Below, piece after piece: positions 51,710-60,905 of a DNA stretch of 64,000 bases. Source of the DNA: Gimibacter soli (GTDB taxonomy: Bacteria > Pseudomonadota > Alphaproteobacteria > Sphingomonadales > Kordiimonadaceae); contig NZ_CP116805.1 in the NCBI RefSeq assembly GCF_028463845.1, positions 3,527,785 to 3,591,784 of the forward strand, given 5' to 3'. The first letter of the stretch is position 1. Every line of letters starts with the position of its first letter. The notes under the pieces were generated by a model that was given only the letters and a program-made list of their open reading frames with translations, was not told where the DNA came from and did no database searches. Both the position numbers and the translations under genes were made by a program.

Positions 51710-52321
51710 ATGAGTGAAGCACTTGCCACTGCCGACCTGCCCGCCCTTCCGCTTGGCCCCATCAGCCCGGCGAAAGCCCGGATTCTAGCCGTTGCTGTCG
51801 ATCTTTTTTATGAACGCGGCTATGAGCGCACGACAGTGAGGGACATTGCCGAGCGCGCGGGGATCCTGTCGGGCAGCCTCTTTCATCACTTCAAATCGAA
51901 GCAGGAAATCCTTTATACCGCGATGGCGGCAACGACTCAGGCGATGGGGGAAGCGGCAGTTGCAGCCACGGAAGGTGTAGGCGACCCGCGCGAGGCACTG
52001 CGCGCCCTGATGCTGGCCGAACTCAGCGCCATCCACCGGGAAGACGGACACGCGGCTTATGTGCTGGTGGATGAATGGCGGAGCCTTGACGAGGAACACC
52101 GCGCTGCGATCCTGAAGCTTCGGGATGGTGCCTACGAGCGCGCGTGGCGCGATACGCTGGATGCGCTCGGGGCCGCAGGGCGCCTGCGCAACAATCCCCG
52201 CATCGCCCGGCAGCTGATCCGCGGCGCGCTCGCCTGGAGCCGCCACTGGATGCGCGAGGATGGCCCCCTGGACCTCGCCTCGCTTGCCGATGAAGTGTTG
52301 AAAACCTTCGTGCGCGACTAG
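51710..52321 (+). CDS. TetR/AcrR-family regulator
   Basis: The 203-residue protein has the N-terminal helix-turn-helix (RGYERTTVRDIAERAGILSG followed by SLFHHFKSKQEILYTA, residues 35-72) and a helical ligand domain. It is transcribed divergently from the catabolic operon across a 20-base palindrome and so most likely represses it until a CoA thioester or terpenoid intermediate binds (inference, by analogy with AtuR, FadR-type and PsrA-type TetR regulators). It ends with a 4-base convergent overlap with the HEAT gene. Confidence 0.92.
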   Translation: MSEALATADLPALPLGPISPAKARILAVAVDLFYERGYERTTVRDIAERAGILSGSLFHHFKSKQEILYTAMAATTQAMGEAAVAATEGVGDPREALRALMLAELSAIHREDGHAAYVLVDEWRSLDEEHRAAILKLRDGAYERAWRDTLDALGAAGRLRNNPRIARQLIRGALAWSRHWMREDGPLDLASLADEVLKTFVRD

Positions 52322-52665
52322 CGCTTTATTTTCCAACCCAGAAAATGCTGGATATCGCTTGCGGCATCGTCGGCATGCCCGCGCACATAGGCATCTTCAT
52401 CCTTCAGGGCAGCCTCCACCAGCGGCACGACAATCTCCCTGTTCAGTTCGCCTGTGACGCGCGCCAGATGACCGAAGCCGAGGATCGCATTGCCCCGCAC
52501 ATTCGGATGCTCGTGATGGGCCAACCGCACGCACAGGGCTTCCACATCCACATCCTCCGGCGGATCGAGCGACAGCCATATCGGCAACATGCAGCGGTCT
52601 TCATGTGAAGGGCCCGCGATGATTGCCTCGATGGTGTCGTCGTCCAGATCGTTTTCAAATACCAT
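52318..52665 (-). CDS. HEAT-repeat-like small protein
   Basis: The 115-residue protein is alpha-helical with three HEAT-type helix pairs (for example RLAHHEHPNVRGNAILGFGH near 50 and LVEAALKDEDAYVRGHADDA near 85). No enzyme motif is present. Small HEAT proteins often act as scaffolds or immunity-type partners of larger proteins. It follows the exported protein gene by 3 bases on the same strand. Confidence 0.72.
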   Translation of the reverse strand: MVFENDLDDDTIEAIIAGPSHEDRCMLPIWLSLDPPEDVDVEALCVRLAHHEHPNVRGNAILGFGHLARVTGELNREIVVPLVEAALKDEDAYVRGHADDAASDIQHFLGWKIKR

Positions 52666-52668
52666 CGG

Positions 52669-53370
52669 TCATTCTTTCTCTTCCGCAGGTCCGGCACACG
52701 CAACTTGCACACCTGCCACCATCTTTTCACGGAACTCACCGGCAAAGATCACGTCCTTTGCGAGGAACCGCAGGCTGTCGCGGTAGCGGCTTGCGACCTC
52801 CCCCCGAAGATAGGAAAGCACTTGCGCGTCTTCGGCAGTGATGCCGTCTGCCTTCGCGTCCAGAAGCTTGTTTTCATAGTCGTCGAACGCCTCAAGGAAA
52901 GCCGCCATCTTTGTCGCCGCCCCGTCCTCGGCCTGTATCAGCAGTCGGGTGAAGGCCACCCTCAGGATTTCGGTGTGATGGTCCGAAAGCGGTTGCCAGA
53001 TTGCCCCGTCCTTCAGCTGCTTGATCATCGGCGGGATATCAAGCGGCCGGTTCATGCGCGGAAACAGCCGCCCCATGCGCGGGATCAGCCCCTGCACGCG
53101 GTCATGATCGAACGCGAGGCGTTCGGCCTGTTTCTCCTTCGGCAATGCCACGAGCCGGTCGTAACGGCTGCCGCCTGTGACGGCGAGCAGGTTCTTGTCG
53201 AGATCGTAATAGCTGTCCCTGAAATAGGTGAAAACGGCGGCGTCCTCGGCGCTCGTGCAAATATCGCGTTCGGCTTCCTCGAAAGTATCAAAAGTGTCAG
53301 CCGCTGCCGGCACAGCCACCAGAAGGCTGATCGCAACAAGCCCCATCACCCTTGCCCTGATACCGGTCAT
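52669..53370 (-). CDS. Exported hypothetical protein
   Basis: The 233-residue protein starts at the ATG with GGAGG 6 bases upstream (53370). It has a signal peptide (GLVAISLLVAVPAAA) and a helical body with two internal cysteines (ERDICTSAED and GVQVACAG). No family is recognised. It lies 3 bases before the HEAT gene in the transcript, so the pair may act together. Confidence 0.72.
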   Translation of the reverse strand: MTGIRARVMGLVAISLLVAVPAAADTFDTFEEAERDICTSAEDAAVFTYFRDSYYDLDKNLLAVTGGSRYDRLVALPKEKQAERLAFDHDRVQGLIPRMGRLFPRMNRPLDIPPMIKQLKDGAIWQPLSDHHTEILRVAFTRLLIQAEDGAATKMAAFLEAFDDYENKLLDAKADGITAEDAQVLSYLRGEVASRYRDSLRFLAKDVIFAGEFREKMVAGVQVACAGPAEEKE

Positions 53371-53486
53371 CACATCCTCCCTCACGCCGCTGCATACGTG
53401 CCTGCAGCTGCCAGCCTAACCGCGCACTTGGCCCGGACGAAACTATGATTTTCCATAGGGACTGAAACGGGGCGGCGCTGGAAATG

Positions 53487-53520
53487 AAAACGGCCCAGCC
53501 TTATCAGAGCCGGGCCGCTT
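53487..53520 (-). terminator. Terminator of the large adhesin gene
   Basis: On the minus strand, GCGGCCCGGCT and AGGCTGGGCCGTTTT pair around a short loop, followed by CATTT. It lies 16 bases after the stop codon at 53536. Confidence 0.8.
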
Positions 53521-53535
53521 TCAATATTTTGCGTG

Positions 53536-56500
53536 TCAGAACAGGGCCGTCACGTCATTCAGGTCAGCGAGATCGAGGCCCGCAAGGAAGACGCTGTTCT
53601 CCCCGCCCAGATCAATCAGCACGCCGGCGACGCCGTCCACCGATGTTTCGCTGGCCGCCGCGATCAGGTCATCAAGGACAGTGAAGCCGCTGCCGGACTG
53701 GCGGAAATCGAGGGCATCCTCATCCACATCGAAGTCGCTGATCACATCGTGGCCAACCAGCATGCCGAACAGGAAGGTATCCGCGCCGTCGCCGCCCGAA
53801 AGGATGTCATCCCCCGCGTTGGCCCACAGCGTGTCGTCCCCGGCACCGCCCACAACGGTGTCGTTACCATCACCATTGTAAATGAGGTCATCACCCTCGC
53901 CGCCGGCAAGATTGTCATCGCCTTCGCGGCCCCAAAGGAGGTCGTCACCGGCGCCGCCCATGACGGTGTCGTCACCGCGCCCGCCACCGAGCGTGTCGCT
54001 GCCTTCATCACCAAGTACCCGGTCATCGCCAAGATCGAAACGGCCTGCATAGATCAGGTCGTTGCCGGCATCGCCCCGCACACTGTCGTTGCCGACGCCA
54101 CCCAGCAGCAAGTCGTCATCGTCGCCGCCATGGATGGTGTCGTCGCCCGTGCCGCCATTGATCGTGTCGCGGCCATTACCGGAATCGATACGGTCATTGC
54201 CGCCGCCCGGTTTGATGAAATCGTCAAAGTCGGTGCCGACCAGCGTGTCGTTGCCGTTACTGCCGGTCTGTTCAGCCGCGTCGCTGACCTGGATGTTGAA
54301 GCCACGGGAGGAGGTCAGGCCCAACGCATCGCGCGCCGTGACCAGGATGTTCACGGCCGGTTCCGTTTCAAAATCAAGCGATACACCGGCCTTCAGTTTC
54401 AGCGTGCTACCGATGACCTCGAACCGGCTGTCCGACACGGTGAAGGTAACGGCGCCACCTTCGGGGTCCACCGCCGTCAGGGTGCCGATGGTGGCACCGG
54501 CGGCATTTTCCGCCACTGTCTGGCCACTGAGCTGCGGGGCCGCGGGCGCCAGATTGCCGGCATTGACGAGTGATACCGTCATCGTTGCGGGTGCTGCTGC
54601 GAAGGTCGTGCCGTCATTGACGCTATAGGTGAAGGTATAGCTGCCAGCCGCATCGCCCGTATAGGTGAGCTGCGCGATATTGGCCGCCGTGATCACCTGG
54701 TTGAGCGTAACATCCACGCCGTTCAGCTTCAGTATGCCGGTTGCCGGCAGCGTATCGATCCGGATGCTGGCGAGCGTGTCGCCACTATCCACATCGGCGA
54801 AGGCGAAATTCGAGGCCGCGAAAGTGAGCGACTTGCCTGCCGTGCCCGAGGCAGTCCCCCCCGACGAGGTCGGCGCGTCATTCACCCCGGTGATATCGAT
54901 ATTGACCGTGCCGAGCGTGACATTGCCGCCCCCGCCCGAGCCCGTATTGCCGCCGTCGTTTGCGGTGATCGTCAGCGTCGCCGCGTCATTGCCCGCCGCA
55001 TTCGATGCCCCGGTATATTGCACGTTCGATGCGGTGTTGAGCCATGTGTCGATGTCGGCAATCGTACCGGCAAGCGAAAGCGAACCGGTGCCGGAGCCCG
55101 TAACGGTGACCCCGCCACCCGATGATGCCGTCATGGTGCCGGCGTTCACAGCCAGCGTCACCGTTACCGATGCCACACCGCTGTCGTCACTGAGGCTGAT
55201 TGCCGAGATATTGAGATTCGATGCCGTGTCCTCCGTGACCGTCACATCCGTCGGCACGCCTGTCGCCGACGGATTGTCGTTCACGGGATCCACATTGATC
55301 GTCACATCAGCCGAACCGGATGCGGCATTCGAGCCGGCATCGGTGACCGTGATCCGGATTTCGCGGTCGCCGTCGGTCGGCGTATCGCCGCCCACATTGT
55401 CATATTGCAGCGCCTGAACAAGCGTCTGCACACGGGCGACCGTTGCATCGGAATTGAAGGTGATGGTCAGGTCTTCGCCGGCCCCGCCGGTTGCCCCCAC
55501 ATTGATCGTGCCGATGGCCGTGCCGCCCACCGATACGGTGGAGCCTGCCGTCATGCCTGCAGAGAGCGTCACCGTGCCACTTGTGTTGAGCGTGATCCGG
55601 TCTTCATTCTGCTGGCCGGACTGATAGCTGACCGTCAGGTTACCGCCATCGAAATCGGACGAATCCGCATCGGTGATCGAGGCCGCGGTCCCGGTATCAA
55701 GCGCAACGGCACTGCCGCCTTCCGTCCAGGTGGCACTATCGCCATCCATGTTGCTGATCACCGGCGGGTTCGGCGTCATGGTGATCGTGAAGGCGCCGGA
55801 GGCATCCTGATCGCCACCGTTCGCCGTGCCGTCCCCATCATTGAGGGTGAGGGTAAAGTCCCGTGCCCCAAGCCCGCTCGGGCCCGAATAATTCAGATTC
55901 TGGATCAGCGTCTGGATATTCGCGGATGTGGCGTTCGCCGTATCGAAATCGATTTCGAGCGTGTTGCCGCCCTGCCCGTCGTTCGTGGCATGGACCGTGC
56001 CGACCGAAACACCGCCGACCATGATTGTCTCACCCGCTGAAATGACACCATCCCCGCCCGAGGTGACATTGGCGCCATCGACAGACCAGCTGCCATTCGC
56101 TGTGCCGGAATCCTGGGCAATCGTCAGGAACCCGCCATTATAGTCGGCGGAATCAGCATTGGTGACAGTCGCGTCATCAAGATCGGTCACATTTTCCGCA
56201 CCTGTGCCCGCCACAATCTCGCTGGCGCTATCGCCAAATACGTTACCCACGGACGGCGCGTCATTCACTGGCGTCAGCGACACGGTCGACGAGATCGCCA
56301 GCGATGCCGTGTCGTCACCACCGTTCGCGGTACCGCCGCTATCAGCCATGCTGGTGATGGTGACCACACGGCTCGAGCCTGTCGTCGGATCGTCGCTCGT
56401 GTTCTGATACCCGAGGCCATCGACCAGTGTGGTGACAGCCGCTTCGCTCATGGTGCCGCCGGACAGCGTCACCGTCGCCGTGCCGCCGGTGACGGAGACA

Positions 56501-59500
56501 CTGTAGGACAGGCTGTTGGTTGCGGTAGTGCCGCTGTTGCCGTTCGTCAGTGCGATGGACGTGCCATCGGCAGCGAGGATCTCAGACGCTCCGTCCGACA
56601 GGTTGGTCACGGTCAGCGTCAGGCCGCTCACCGTCTGCCCGCTTTCCACGGTCGACGCCGAGACGGTGTTGAAGAGATCAGCGGCACCTGCCCCTTCCAC
56701 ATAGGTCGGGTCACCGCCTGTTGCCGTCAGCGTCGGTTCATCATTCACACCGGTGATCGAAACGGTCGTCGAGCCCGTCACCGTACCCGGATTGTCGCCC
56801 GTGCCTTGCGCGCTGGCGCTGTTGCCGTCGCTGAAGGTCCAGTCCATCTGGGCCGTGGCCGGTGGCGTGTTGGACGTGTTCTGGTAGGTGATGGCCTGCA
56901 ACACGGCATCAACAAGCGCGCCCGTCGCAGTGGTGCCCGAGGATGTGAAATTGATGGTCAGCGTGCCGTTCACATCCGTGAAGGTTGCAAACGTCAGGCC
57001 GCCGGCCTGCAGGTCGCCGCCCGAAACTGCAAAGCTTCCGCTTGCCCCGAAGCCGAAAGTATCGGTCGTATCGGCGCCGCCGTTCCGCGCGATGGTGAGC
57101 GAGGCGCCAGCGAAATCGGCGGCCGCATCAAGCTCAAGGTCCGCCACCGTCACATCGCTGTCGAGCGTGACGGCGCTGCCCCCTTCCGTGAAGGAGGGCG
57201 TGCCGTCCAGCCCTGCAAAGGTCGGGGCATCGTTCACTGCGGCGCTATCAACATTCACGGTGCCAACGGCAATATCGCCGCCGCCGTTGCCATCGTTGAT
57301 GGTGACCGCAATGGTCGTGACATCATTGCCGGTCACGTTCGAGGCCGTCGCATAGGTTACGTTCGACGGCGTATCGAAATAGCTTTCGATATCGGCGATC
57401 GTTCCGGTCAGCGTGAAAGTGCCAGTTCCGTTGCCGCTCGCCGCCAGGGAATAAGGCGCCGGATTGGCAAGCCCGAAGGTGCCAGCCCCTGCCGATACCT
57501 TCACGGTGACCGTGTCGCCGTCCACATCCGTAAAGCTGATACCACTGAAATCGACAGACGAAGCGGTGTCTTCTGCCACCGTGATATCGCTCGGCGCGCC
57601 GGCGCCGGACGGATCGTCATTCACACCGGTGATATCGATATTCACCACAGCCGGGGTGCCATCATCCGTCCCGTCATTCGGCGTGATCGTCAGCGTCGTC
57701 GCATCATTGCCGGCAGCGTTGGATGCACCCGTGTACTGGATGTTGGAGGCCGTATCGAGATAGGTGTTGATGTTGGCGACAGTGCCCGTCAGCGTCATCG
57801 TGCCCGTGCCAGAGCCACCGATGGTGACCCCGCCGCCCGAAGAGGCCGCCATCGTGCCGGCCCCTGCCGCCAGCGTTACGGTCAGGCTGTCGCCTTCCAC
57901 GTCCGCGAAGGTAACGGCAGAAAGATCAAGGTCGCTGGCGGTATCTTCAGTGACCGTAACATCACTCGGCGCGCCCGAAATGGTCGGCGCGTCATTCACG
58001 GCGGTGATGTCGATATTCACAACAGCAGGCGTGCCATTCACTGTGCCATCGTTCGGTGTGATGGTCACGGTCGTCGCGTCGTTGCCGTTCGCATTGGACG
58101 CACCCGTGTACTGGATGTTCGACGCCGTATCGAGGAAGGTGTTGATATTGGCGACCGTGCCCGACAGCGTCATCGTGCCGGTGCCCGAGCCACCCACAGT
58201 GACCCCGCCGCCAGACGAAGCCGCCATCGTGCCGGCACCTGCCGCCAGCGTTACGGTAAGGCTGTCGCCTTCCACATCCGCCAGGGTGATAGCGGAAAGA
58301 TCGAGGTTGCTGGCCGTATCCTCGGTGACCGTCACATCGCTCGGCGCGCCCGAAATGGTCGGGGCATCGTTCACGGCGGTGATATCGATATTCACATTGG
58401 CCGGAGTGCCATCAACGGTACCGTCGTTCGGTGTGATGGTCAGCGTTGTGGCATCGTCACCATTCGCATTGGACGCGCCGGTATACTGGATGTTGGAGGC
58501 CGTATCGAGGAAGGTATTGATATTGGCGGCCGTGCCCGACAGTGTCATCGTGCCGGTGCCGGAACCGCCCACAGTCACGCTGCCACCCGAAGAGGCTGCC
58601 ATCGTGCCGGCCCCGACCGCCAGCGTCACCGTCAGGCTGTCGCCGTCAGCATCGGCAAAGGTAACAGCAGAAAGATCAAGGTTGCTGGCGGTGTCTTCAG
58701 TGACCGTCACATCGCTCGGCGCGCCGGATACAGTTGGCGCATTGTTCGGCGCACTGATCGAACTGATCGCCAGATTATCGATACTGAAATAGCCGCTATT
58801 GTCGACGGCATAGATATAAAGCTTCGTGATATTGTCGAAGCCGGTAAGGTTGATCGTGCCACCTGCGGAATCGGCATAGGTTCCGGTTGTGACAGAATCT
58901 CCCTGGTCGGAAGTGATCTTGAACGAATCGTTGGTCCCGGAAACATTGTAAAGATAGATCGAGGTTGCCGAAAACTGGTAGCCGCCATTGAAGGACAGCG
59001 TGAGCATGGTTTCCCCAGAGCTCGTGTATCCCCGTCCGAAGCCCATATATGTACTGGCACTGGCGCCGTCCAAGGTCAGCGTGTAACCGCTGTCGGTCGC
59101 ACTGGCATTGACGCTGTTGGCACCACCCAACGAACCGGCTGTACCAATACTGCTGAAGTTGATCGTGCCCGGGATCGCCAGCACGCCCGAAAAATCGGCG
59201 AGCGCTGCATCCGAGAAAGGCGTTTCGGCCTCGATATCACCGGTACGAATTTCAAGATCCCAGTCGCCGCCTGCTGCAACCGAACCGGTCAGGTCATCGG
59301 ACGCCGCCACATCAGCGCCCGTTGCCTTGGCAACCGCGTCGATGAAGGCCTGTCCGGTGCCACCGCCCCCCACTTCGCAGCCATAGAGAAGGAGGTCGCC
59401 ACCTTCGCCGAGCGCTTTGCCGATCGTCGCCAGAGCATCACTATGATCTTCAATATTGTCAGCCGTCACCGTATCGGTGCCGAAAACGAGAGCGCCTTCG

Positions 59501-59754
59501 CCGCCGTGGGAAACGATCTGGATCGAGGAAAGCCCAGCGCGCCCCCCAAGGGCAGTCGCTAGGTCCGCGAGACCGCCATTCGCGCCGTCGAACAACAGCA
59601 CTTCCGCGTCCGGCGACAGGCCATCGAGGAGCTTTTCAAAACCGGCAACGGATGTATCGACAACAATCAGTGTCCCACCGCCCGAAACAAGCTGGGGCTC
59701 CAGCGCGTCTGTTGCTTCGCGTGTCGAGAATTTCAGATCGATATCGTCCGGCAT
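53536..59754 (-). CDS. Giant DUF4347/cadherin-like/RTX surface adhesin
   Basis: The 2072-residue protein starts at an ATG (59754) with GGGAGG 5 bases upstream. The N-terminal DUF4347 region (about 20-190) contains SIQIVSHGGEGALVFG and LLLYGCEVGGGGTGQAFI. A jelly-roll-like piece follows (200-340), then many bacterial Ig/cadherin-like repeats of 125 residues (345-1720, the first three almost identical). A cadherin-type unit is at 1725-1818 and nonapeptide RTX calcium-binding repeats GGxGxDxhx are at 1830-2000. The tail ends with an acidic C-terminus, as in proteins exported by type I systems. It would be a surface adhesin stiffened by calcium. No type I exporter is in the window. Confidence 0.87.
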   Translation of the reverse strand: MPDDIDLKFSTREATDALEPQLVSGGGTLIVVDTSVAGFEKLLDGLSPDAEVLLFDGANGGLADLATALGGRAGLSSIQIVSHGGEGALVFGTDTVTADNIEDHSDALATIGKALGEGGDLLLYGCEVGGGGTGQAFIDAVAKATGADVAASDDLTGSVAAGGDWDLEIRTGDIEAETPFSDAALADFSGVLAIPGTINFSSIGTAGSLGGANSVNASATDSGYTLTLDGASASTYMGFGRGYTSSGETMLTLSFNGGYQFSATSIYLYNVSGTNDSFKITSDQGDSVTTGTYADSAGGTINLTGFDNITKLYIYAVDNSGYFSIDNLAISSISAPNNAPTVSGAPSDVTVTEDTASNLDLSAVTFADADGDSLTVTLAVGAGTMAASSGGSVTVGGSGTGTMTLSGTAANINTFLDTASNIQYTGASNANGDDATTLTITPNDGTVDGTPANVNIDITAVNDAPTISGAPSDVTVTEDTASNLDLSAITLADVEGDSLTVTLAAGAGTMAASSGGGVTVGGSGTGTMTLSGTVANINTFLDTASNIQYTGASNANGNDATTVTITPNDGTVNGTPAVVNIDITAVNDAPTISGAPSDVTVTEDTASDLDLSAVTFADVEGDSLTVTLAAGAGTMAASSGGGVTIGGSGTGTMTLTGTVANINTYLDTASNIQYTGASNAAGNDATTLTITPNDGTDDGTPAVVNIDITGVNDDPSGAGAPSDITVAEDTASSVDFSGISFTDVDGDTVTVKVSAGAGTFGLANPAPYSLAASGNGTGTFTLTGTIADIESYFDTPSNVTYATASNVTGNDVTTIAVTINDGNGGGDIAVGTVNVDSAAVNDAPTFAGLDGTPSFTEGGSAVTLDSDVTVADLELDAAADFAGASLTIARNGGADTTDTFGFGASGSFAVSGGDLQAGGLTFATFTDVNGTLTINFTSSGTTATGALVDAVLQAITYQNTSNTPPATAQMDWTFSDGNSASAQGTGDNPGTVTGSTTVSITGVNDEPTLTATGGDPTYVEGAGAADLFNTVSASTVESGQTVSGLTLTVTNLSDGASEILAADGTSIALTNGNSGTTATNSLSYSVSVTGGTATVTLSGGTMSEAAVTTLVDGLGYQNTSDDPTTGSSRVVTITSMADSGGTANGGDDTASLAISSTVSLTPVNDAPSVGNVFGDSASEIVAGTGAENVTDLDDATVTNADSADYNGGFLTIAQDSGTANGSWSVDGANVTSGGDGVISAGETIMVGGVSVGTVHATNDGQGGNTLEIDFDTANATSANIQTLIQNLNYSGPSGLGARDFTLTLNDGDGTANGGDQDASGAFTITMTPNPPVISNMDGDSATWTEGGSAVALDTGTAASITDADSSDFDGGNLTVSYQSGQQNEDRITLNTSGTVTLSAGMTAGSTVSVGGTAIGTINVGATGGAGEDLTITFNSDATVARVQTLVQALQYDNVGGDTPTDGDREIRITVTDAGSNAASGSADVTINVDPVNDNPSATGVPTDVTVTEDTASNLNISAISLSDDSGVASVTVTLAVNAGTMTASSGGGVTVTGSGTGSLSLAGTIADIDTWLNTASNVQYTGASNAAGNDAATLTITANDGGNTGSGGGGNVTLGTVNIDITGVNDAPTSSGGTASGTAGKSLTFAASNFAFADVDSGDTLASIRIDTLPATGILKLNGVDVTLNQVITAANIAQLTYTGDAAGSYTFTYSVNDGTTFAAAPATMTVSLVNAGNLAPAAPQLSGQTVAENAAGATIGTLTAVDPEGGAVTFTVSDSRFEVIGSTLKLKAGVSLDFETEPAVNILVTARDALGLTSSRGFNIQVSDAAEQTGSNGNDTLVGTDFDDFIKPGGGNDRIDSGNGRDTINGGTGDDTIHGGDDDDLLLGGVGNDSVRGDAGNDLIYAGRFDLGDDRVLGDEGSDTLGGGRGDDTVMGGAGDDLLWGREGDDNLAGGEGDDLIYNGDGNDTVVGGAGDDTLWANAGDDILSGGDGADTFLFGMLVGHDVISDFDVDEDALDFRQSGSGFTVLDDLIAAASETSVDGVAGVLIDLGGENSVFLAGLDLADLNDVTALF
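57612..58736 (-). repeat. Three 375-bp tandem repeats in the adhesin gene
   Basis: The landmark ATCRCTCGGC falls at 57586, 57961, 58336 and 58711, an exact 375-base (125-codon) period. The three units between these points are highly similar at the DNA level, and a fourth, lower unit is diverged. The units encode Ig-like modules beginning SGAPSDVTVTEDTAS. Such repeats expand and contract by recombination. Confidence 0.9.
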
Positions 59755-59821
59755 GATGCCTCCCAACAAATCCGGGCAGCACATGTGCTGCCCCGGTTAC
59801 TCGAACGTCTGTTCCTGCGGC

Positions 59822-60730
59822 CTACTCCGCCACGGCCTCTTCCAGCGTCGCAGCCTTGCGGGCCGCTGGCGCCGTTTGCTGCGCCACAATCACGCTGGCG
59901 CTAGTGCCCGCCGTATCCTTCCAGAAATCCATCCCCTCGAACTTCCGGAAAAGATCGGGCGGCAGCACCGTTTTGCGTGCCTTGAATTCGACCTTGGGCC
60001 GCACCTTGTGCAAGCCCTTGACGCCAAGCGCCTCATCGAAGCGTTCCGCATCAAATTCCACATGGTCGAAATCATGACCCTTGTACCAGCTCTCGCCCAT
60101 AAACTGATAAACCAGCTTCAGCGTCTTTTCGGGCGCCCGGGTCAGGATTTCATAATCGACGATCAGCAGGCGCTTCGAATGCTCGCCGTAGAAGGCTTCC
60201 TTAAGCGATGTCCAGGCGAGACCCACAAGCCGGTTATGGCGGGCGAGCGCTTCAGTCCGACTGTAGACAGTCGCCCGCTCGCCGTCGTTGCCGAACATGC
60301 GCGTATTTTCGTAAGGGTCCTTGCGGAACATGCGCTCCAGACTGTCCATCACCCAGGGCACATCGCGCACGCAGGCGATCACTTTCGATTCCGGAAACAT
60401 GTCGGCCAGAAGCGGCATCCGTGCCGTCCATTGGCGATTGGTATCGAAGAATATCTCGCGGTCAGTGGTCGTACGACAGAAGGCCGCCACCACTGCTTTC
60501 AGGATCGCCGGACGCTGGCTTTCTTCAAGAAGGAGCGACACCTCGGTGCCCGACCCCATGATGTTGAGATTGGCAGCGACAAGGGGCGCGAGTGCGCTCG
60601 ACATCGAGGCATGAAAGCGCGGGTTCTGCCGAAGGAGCGCCGACAGGAGCGTCGATCCCGACCGCGGCAGGCCGGAAATAAAATGCAACTTTTGCGGCGC
60701 GAGCTTTCCCCGTTGCGCGACTAGCGACAC
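59822..60730 (-). CDS. Sulfotransferase family protein
   Basis: The 302-residue protein has the 5'-phosphosulfate loop FISGLPRSGSTLLSALL at about residue 17-33 and the 3'-phosphate segment VIACVRDVPWVMDSL near 118, the two PAPS-binding motifs. It would move sulfate from PAPS to a carbohydrate, lipid or protein tyrosine. The start is a GTG with AAGGGG about 9 bases upstream. It lies 67 bases before the adhesin gene on the same strand, so the two may be co-transcribed. Confidence 0.85.
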   Translation of the reverse strand: MSLVAQRGKLAPQKLHFISGLPRSGSTLLSALLRQNPRFHASMSSALAPLVAANLNIMGSGTEVSLLLEESQRPAILKAVVAAFCRTTTDREIFFDTNRQWTARMPLLADMFPESKVIACVRDVPWVMDSLERMFRKDPYENTRMFGNDGERATVYSRTEALARHNRLVGLAWTSLKEAFYGEHSKRLLIVDYEILTRAPEKTLKLVYQFMGESWYKGHDFDHVEFDAERFDEALGVKGLHKVRPKVEFKARKTVLPPDLFRKFEGMDFWKDTAGTSASVIVAQQTAPAARKAATLEEAVAE

Positions 60731-60837
60731 TACCTACCCCTTTTAATTCTTCCAAAACTCAGCCTACACGTGGTGGCGCTGGACGGAAAGCCCCTATCGT
60801 TAACCCGCTCCGGCCACAGCTCCTTCAAGGGAAACAG

Positions 60838-60871
60838 AAAAAACGGCCCGGAGCCTCCGCCCCGAGCCGTT
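60838..60871 (-). terminator. Rho-independent terminator of the Mo-hydroxylase operon
   Basis: On the minus strand, AACGGCTCGGGGC pairs with the CTCCGGGCCGTT arm and is followed by TTTTTC. It lies 35 bases after the stop at 60906. Confidence 0.88.
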
Positions 60872-60905
60872 CTTTCAATGGTTGCTGCGACCGTCGACTT
60901 CTCGG

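Noticed and set aside
53800..54270. CRISPR-like array of short repeats
   Set aside because: The short periodic units encode RTX nonapeptides in one frame, vary in sequence and have no constant spacer length.
56806..59562. 918-residue open frame on the plus strand
   Set aside because: It is antisense to the repetitive adhesin gene, and its own repeats simply mirror the 375-bp units. No ribosome site or family match.
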